64,000 nt of DNA, from NCBI RefSeq assembly GCF_001514215.1, contig NZ_KQ948859.1, positions 130,165 to 194,164 of the forward strand, given 5' to 3'. Made by a program: the position numbers and the translations under genes. This document shows, in pieces, positions 60,465-64,000 of the stretch (positions are counted from its first letter, which is position 1; each line of letters opens with the position of its first letter). The DNA comes from Streptomyces bungoensis (GTDB taxonomy: Bacteria > Actinomycetota > Actinomycetes > Streptomycetales > Streptomycetaceae). The notes under the pieces are model-generated. The model was not told the DNA's origin and made no database searches. It was given only the letters and a program-made list of their open reading frames with translations.

Positions 60465-61123
60465 AGGGGTTCCCCCCGGTAGCGGCCCTTGCCACGGCCT
60501 CGGTAGGTGTCCGTGGTCGAGTGGCAGTTGGGGCACAGGAGCCGGAGGTTCTGCAGGCGGTTGTCGCGCCAGTCGCCATCGATGTGGTCGACTTCCAGAG
60601 GAAGTGGTTCTCCCAGCCAGACCGGTTCCCCGCCACAGAGCGCGCAGCGCTCCTGCACACCCACTTCGCGCAGCGCCCTCTTGAGCCGGGCGCTCGGGAT
60701 GCGTGAGGCGTGCGGAGACGGGTCCACTACGAGCAGTTCCGCTGCCGTGCGGCGGCGCTGATTGTGCCTCATGCGCTCCGTGCGGACCACCGCCACGAAG
60801 TGCGAGGTGTCGATGCCGTACGCCTTGATCTTGCGGCTGATGTGCGTGTGATGCCCGCCGACGACGTCCAAGCCGAGCCGGCGCAGCACCTCGTTGATGC
60901 TGGTCGAGGCAGCTACCGCTCGTCCCAGAACCTCCCTCGTCCACTTCACCCCCTCCCGCTCGAAATGGGAGACGTCGATGCCCAGCTTCCTCATCCGCCC
61001 GAGTACGTACGGCCGCGTCGAACTCCTCGGATCCACCCCCAGCCGGACCAGCGCCTCCGCCAGCGTCCGAGCCCCCCGAGCCGCCTCCTCCAGCCGCTCC
61101 TTCGTGTACGCACTGGCCCCCAT
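60461..61123 (-). CDS. HNH endonuclease with N-terminal repeat modules (upstream paralogue)
   Basis: Also 220 residues, and clearly a paralogue of the next gene. It has two N-terminal modules (TKERLEEAARGARTLAEALVRLG...GIDVSHF and TREVLGRAVAASTSINEVLRRLG...GIDTSHF) that look like helix-turn-helix DNA-binding units, then HNH: CALCGGEPVWLG, LEVDHIDGDWRDNRLQNLRLLCPNCHSTT. Genes of this kind occur in phages and integrated elements. ATG 61123. The coding pair looks less GC-rich than nearby core genes. Confidence 0.88.
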   Translation of the reverse strand: MGASAYTKERLEEAARGARTLAEALVRLGVDPRSSTRPYVLGRMRKLGIDVSHFEREGVKWTREVLGRAVAASTSINEVLRRLGLDVVGGHHTHISRKIKAYGIDTSHFVAVVRTERMRHNQRRRTAAELLVVDPSPHASRIPSARLKRALREVGVQERCALCGGEPVWLGEPLPLEVDHIDGDWRDNRLQNLRLLCPNCHSTTDTYRGRGKGRYRGEPL

Positions 61124-61207
61124 CGAGTCCCCTCCGTTCCGGCTGCGCGTTCGCAGCCCGTACGGAGTAACGAACCGGTTATCGGACAGTCACGGTCGGA
61201 GAAGAGG

Positions 61208-61243
61208 AACGGCCCGCGCCGGGCTGTGCCGGTGCGGGCCGTT
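61208..61243. terminator. Terminator of the bcp gene
   Basis: AACGGCCCGC pairs perfectly with GCGGGCCGTT across a 16-nt loop, 21 nt after the bcp stop on the minus strand. Confidence 0.7.
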
Positions 61244-61263
61244 GACGAGGGGGCGAGGTGTCC

Positions 61264-61731
61264 TCAGATGCCCAGGTCCTTGATGATCTTGGCTACGTGG
61301 CCGGTGGCGCGGACGTTGTAGAGGGCCCTCTCGACCTTGCCCTCCTCGTCGACCACGATCGTGGAGCGGATCACGCCCATGTACGTCTTGCCGTAGTTCT
61401 TCTTCTCGCCGTAGGCGCCGTAGGCCTCGGTGACCTTCTTGTCGGGGTCGGCCAGGAGGGTGACCTTCAGGGACTCCTTCTCGCGGAACTTCGCCAGCTT
61501 TTCGGGCGCGTCCGGGGAGATGCCGACGACGTCGTAGCCGGCGCCGGCCAGGACGTCGAGGTTGTCGGTGAAGTCGCAGGCCTGCTTGGTGCAGCCTGGG
61601 GTGAGGGCAGCGGGGTAGAAGTAGACGATGACCTTGCGGCCCTTGTGGTCCGCCAGGGAGACCTCGTTGCCGTCGGCGTCGGGGAGGGTGAAGGCGGGGG
61701 CCACGTCCCCCGGCTGGAGTCGCTCGCTCAT
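61264..61731 (-). CDS. bcp: Thioredoxin-dependent peroxiredoxin Bcp
   Basis: A 155-residue peroxidase of the PrxQ/Bcp group. VYFYPAALTPGCTKQACDFTDN carries the peroxidatic Cys and, five residues on, the resolving Cys typical of this group. It reduces H2O2 and organic peroxides using thioredoxin. ATG 61731. It diverges from the DUF3618 gene. Confidence 0.95.
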   Translation of the reverse strand: MSERLQPGDVAPAFTLPDADGNEVSLADHKGRKVIVYFYPAALTPGCTKQACDFTDNLDVLAGAGYDVVGISPDAPEKLAKFREKESLKVTLLADPDKKVTEAYGAYGEKKNYGKTYMGVIRSTIVVDEEGKVERALYNVRATGHVAKIIKDLGI

Positions 61732-61824
61732 CGGGCCAGCGTAACCGGGGGGTGTTGCGGTGCGGCGCGGCCGCGGGCTGACAAACTGTTCGGAACAGCA
61801 TCAGGAGACTTCGGAGGCCGTACG

Positions 61825-62154
61825 GTGGCGGACACCTCGGACACGAGAACCCCGGCGCAGATCGAGGCGGACATCAGGCGCCGCCGTGAAGTGCTGGCCG
61901 AGACGCTCGACGAGATCGGGGTGCGGGTGCATCCGAAGACGATCGTCGGGGATGCCAGGGCGAAGGTCCTGGCGAATGTCGATCACACGGTGGGACGTGC
62001 GTATGTGCAGGTCAACCGGGTGGTGAGCGAGGTACGCGCGCAGTTCGTGGACGAGACGGGCGCGCCGCGGATCGAGCGGGTGGTGCCGGTCGCGCTCGTG
62101 GTCGTCGGGGTCGTGGGGCTGCTCGCCCTGGGGACCCGGCGGCGCAGGGACTGA
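61825..62154 (+). CDS. DUF3618 membrane protein
   Basis: A 109-residue protein. TPAQIEADIRRRREVLAETLDEIGVRVHPKTIVGDAR is the DUF3618 signature, followed by a helical region and one C-terminal membrane segment (about 88-104) with a GTRRRRD tail. The function is unknown. GTG 61825 follows GGAGG. Confidence 0.9.
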   Translation: MADTSDTRTPAQIEADIRRRREVLAETLDEIGVRVHPKTIVGDARAKVLANVDHTVGRAYVQVNRVVSEVRAQFVDETGAPRIERVVPVALVVVGVVGLLALGTRRRRD

Positions 62155-62209
62155 GCGGGGAGCGACCCGGCGGCGTACGGGCGGGCGGGAGACAGGTAGG
62201 TTCACTGGC

Positions 62210-62569
62210 GTGAGCGCCAAGAGAAACACGCAGAGCGGCCCCCAGCACGACAAGCTGCCCATTCGGATGCTGCATGACCGGGTTCTGGTCAAGCAGGAGA
62301 CCGGTGAGGGCGAGCGGCGGTCGGGGGGCGGGATCCTGATTCCGGCGACCGCCGCGGTGGGGCGTCGGCTGGCCTGGGCCGAGGTGGTCGCGGTCGGGCA
62401 GAACGTGCGGACGGTGGAGCCGGGCGACCGGGTCCTGTTCGACCCGGAGGACCGGGCCGAGGTCGAGGTGCGGGGCGTGGCGTACGTGCTCATGCGGGAG
62501 CGTGATCTGCACGCGGTGGCCGCGGACCGGTTCGAGGGCGCCGAGGACTCCACCGGCCTGTATCTCTGA
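62210..62569 (+). CDS. GroES-like co-chaperonin family protein
   Basis: A 119-residue protein. IRMLHDRVLVKQETGEGERRSGGGILIPATAAVGRRLAWAEVVAVGQNVRTVEPGDRVLFDPEDRAEVEVRGVAYVLMRERDLHAV matches the GroES fold, but with an N-terminal extension of about 18 residues and no groEL beside it. It may be a divergent paralogue with another role. GTG 62210 has TAGGTT at 62197-62202 seven bases upstream and no ribosome site, so a leaderless mRNA is possible. Confidence 0.85.
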   Translation: MSAKRNTQSGPQHDKLPIRMLHDRVLVKQETGEGERRSGGGILIPATAAVGRRLAWAEVVAVGQNVRTVEPGDRVLFDPEDRAEVEVRGVAYVLMRERDLHAVAADRFEGAEDSTGLYL

Positions 62570-62603
62570 CGTCCCGGCGGCTGTTTCCCGCTGCCGCCGC
62601 CGC

Positions 62604-62650
62604 ACACGCCGAAGGGGCTGGTGACCTGGTCACCAGCCCCTTCGGCGTGT
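62604..62650. terminator. Long bidirectional terminator
   Basis: A perfect 23-bp inverted repeat (ACACGCCGAAGGGGC...GCCCCTTCGGCGTGT) with a single central T lies between the GroES-like gene and the penicillin-binding protein gene. In RNA a few central pairs open to form the loop. Confidence 0.8.
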
Positions 62651-62657
62651 TGTTCCG

Positions 62658-64000
62658 CTACGGCAGGCCCCCCGTGCCGCCCGCGCCCGTGTCGGTGCCG
62701 GTGGTGTTGCCGCCGTCGGTTCCGCCGCCGGTGGTGGTGGGTCCGCCGGGGCTGCCTCCGGTGGTGCCGCCGGTGGTGGTGCCTCCCCCGTCGGTGGTGC
62801 CTCCGGTGGTGCCGCCGCCGGTGGTCGTGCCGCCGCCGTTGGTGGTCGTGCCCCCGCCGGTGGTGCCCGTGGTGGGGGTGGTGCCCGTGGTGGGCGTGGT
62901 GCCGGTGGTGGGGGTGCCGCCGGTGGTCTGGCCGGCGTCGGTGGTGCCGCCGTTGGCCTGGCCGGTGGTGCCGGGCTGGTCGGAGGGGCTGGTGGAGGGG
63001 GGCTCCTGGACCTGGTCGGCGCCCTGCTGGAGTTCGAGGTCGAAGTCGGCGGCCGGCTTGCCCTGGAGGGCGTCGCGCGTGTACTGGGCCCAGATCTGGG
63101 TGGGCGGGCCACCGCCGTTCATGCGGGGCTGGCCGAGGGCGTTGTACAGCGGCATGTGCTTGGCCGTGACCGGGTCCTGGCCCATGACGGAGACGACGGT
63201 GGCGAGGTCGGGGGTGTAGCCGGCGAACCAGGCGGCGGTGTCCTCCTCGGCGGTGCCGGTCTTGCCGGCGGCGGGGCGGCCGGCGGCCTGGGCCGCGGTG
63301 GCGGTGCCGCTGTCGACCACGCTCCGCAGCACGGAGGTGGTGGTGTCGGCGGCCTCGCGGGTGACGGCCTGGTGGACGTGCTGGTCGGGGAGCCTGACCT
63401 GTTCGGTGCCGTCCTTGGTGATCTTCTCGATCATCGTGTAGGTGCCGTGCCTGCCGTGGTTGGCGAGCGTGGCGTAGCCCTCCGCCATGTCCAGGACGCT
63501 GGCGGTGGCGGTGCCGAGGGCGATGGACGGGTACGGCTTGAGGTCCGGGGTGTTCTCGGGGATGCCGAGGGCGACGGCGGTCTGCTTGACCTTGGCGGGG
63601 CCGACGTCGACGGCCATCTGTGCGTAGACGGCGTTGACCGACAGGTCGGTGGCCTTGCGGACGGTGATGTCGCCGTACGACTTCTCGTCCTCGTTGGAGG
63701 GCGCGTAGGCGCCGCCGGGCCAGCCCTGGACGGGGCGCCTGCTGGTGCCGTCGTAGATCGTGTTCGGGGTGATGCGGCGGCCGTCCTGGGTGGTGGAGCC
63801 GTTCTGGACGGCGGAGGTGAAGACGAACGGCTTGAACGTGGAGCCGTCCTGGAAGTCCCCGCGGGTGGCGCCGTTGGTGTACTGCTTCACGTAGTCGATG
63901 CCGCCGTACATGGCGACGACCTTGCCGGTCTTCGGGTCGACGGAGGCGCCGCCGGCGCGCACGTAGCGGTCGGCCGGGCGGTTCTTCTTGTCGAGCTTGG
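62658..64000 (-). CDS. Penicillin-binding protein, transpeptidase part (5' end beyond window)
   Basis: The C-terminal 447 residues of a class A-type penicillin-binding protein; the gene continues past the right edge. Transpeptidase motifs are complete: SxxK in DGSTFKPFV, SxN in LSVNAVY and KTG in AAGKTGTAEED. The last 130 residues are low-complexity Thr/Gly/Pro, including TPTTGT three times. It cross-links peptidoglycan outside the membrane; a glycosyltransferase domain would lie outside the window. A strong terminator follows its stop. Confidence 0.92.
   Translation of the reverse strand, partial: KLDKKNRPADRYVRAGGASVDPKTGKVVAMYGGIDYVKQYTNGATRGDFQDGSTFKPFVFTSAVQNGSTTQDGRRITPNTIYDGTSRRPVQGWPGGAYAPSNEDEKSYGDITVRKATDLSVNAVYAQMAVDVGPAKVKQTAVALGIPENTPDLKPYPSIALGTATASVLDMAEGYATLANHGRHGTYTMIEKITKDGTEQVRLPDQHVHQAVTREAADTTTSVLRSVVDSGTATAAQAAGRPAAGKTGTAEEDTAAWFAGYTPDLATVVSVMGQDPVTAKHMPLYNALGQPRMNGGGPPTQIWAQYTRDALQGKPAADFDLELQQGADQVQEPPSTSPSDQPGTTGQANGGTTDAGQTTGGTPTTGTTPTTGTTPTTGTTGGGTTTNGGGTTTGGGTTGGTTDGGGTTTGGTTGGSPGGPTTTGGGTDGGNTTGTDTGAGGTGGLP
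62863..62916. repeat. 18-bp coding repeat, three units, in the PBP tail
   Basis: Three near-identical 18-bp units (GTGCCCGTGGTGGGGGTG and variants) encode TPTTGT repeats. Repeat number may vary between strains by slippage. Confidence 0.75.

Noticed and set aside
59708-61123. Integrated prophage at tRNA-Leu
   Set aside because: Only two HNH genes are present; no integrase, attachment-site repeat or other phage gene is visible.
62690-62960. Non-coding minisatellite
   Set aside because: The repeats are in frame with the penicillin-binding protein and encode its Thr/Gly/Pro tail.

Overview
The window is about 64 kb of very GC-rich DNA that reads as chromosomal core of a Streptomyces (or very close relative). 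The evidence is strong third-position G/C in every gene, GTG/TTG starts, short ATGA or GTGA overlaps inside operons, and hallmark loci: a PAS-GGDEF-EAL cyclic-di-GMP protein of the CdgA type, the cslA-glxA-cslZ apical glycan cluster with its LPMO, an XRE/DUF397/ATPase regulator set, and class E/F sortase features. I identify 62 protein genes (the last runs off the right edge), three identical tRNA-Lys(CTT) genes and one tRNA-Leu(TAG). There is no rRNA operon, CRISPR array, insertion sequence or integrase that I can support.

Layout. 0-7 kb: histidine phosphatase, PAP2-type membrane phosphatase, then a tight three-gene run (RecB/Cas4-like Fe-S nuclease, a large unrecognised protein, an SF1 helicase), two small proteins and tRNA-Lys copy 1. 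7-13.7 kb: secreted M6-type metalloprotease diverging from the c-di-GMP enzyme, then flavin monooxygenase, Asp/Glu-racemase-fold protein and D-2-hydroxyacid dehydrogenase. 13.8-18 kb: an ectoine-type ABC importer (ehuBCDA order), an IclR-type regulator and tRNA-Lys copy 2. 18-27.5 kb: morphogenesis and glycan region with chitin/cellulose-type LPMO (DasR-like operator upstream), SPFH protein, Cys/His wall hydrolase, tRNA-Lys copy 3, cellulose-synthase-like CslA, copper radical oxidase GlxA and a GH6 glucanase.

27.5-43 kb: class F sortase with its secreted neighbour, HAD phosphatase, an LAxTG wall-anchored protein, a ROK repressor diverging from a Gfo/Idh/MocA dehydrogenase across a clear operator, a membrane-fused polyol-phosphate transferase, haloacetate-dehalogenase-like hydrolase, FAH-family hydrolase, a second YidC, GH30 galactanase and assorted small proteins. 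43-49 kb: a PLD-nuclease/SF2-helicase/DUF3427 protein beside an ATPase-XRE-DUF397 set; this stretch looks lower in GC and more accessory-like.

49-64 kb: WYL regulator diverging from a VOC protein, hydrolase, MOSC protein, DUF2267 protein, a GC-rich non-coding repeat patch, Hsp20 under a HAIR/HspR-like promoter, MFS transporter, DUF445 protein, SGNH hydrolase, RdgB, tRNA-Leu, two overlapping paralogous HNH endonucleases, Bcp peroxiredoxin, a DUF3618 protein, a GroES-like protein and a class A-type penicillin-binding protein cut by the window end.

How parts work together. The glycan region is coherent: CslA makes the polymer at hyphal tips, GlxA modifies it, the GH6 enzyme and LPMO trim or pass it through the wall, and the SPFH and NlpC/P60-like neighbours may organise or open the wall there. 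The most promising little-described module is the nuclease-unknown-helicase operon at 1.7-5.8 kb; next are the coupled HNH pair by tRNA-Leu and the PLD-helicase by the XRE set. All functional statements come from reading motifs and context; no database search or computation was run.
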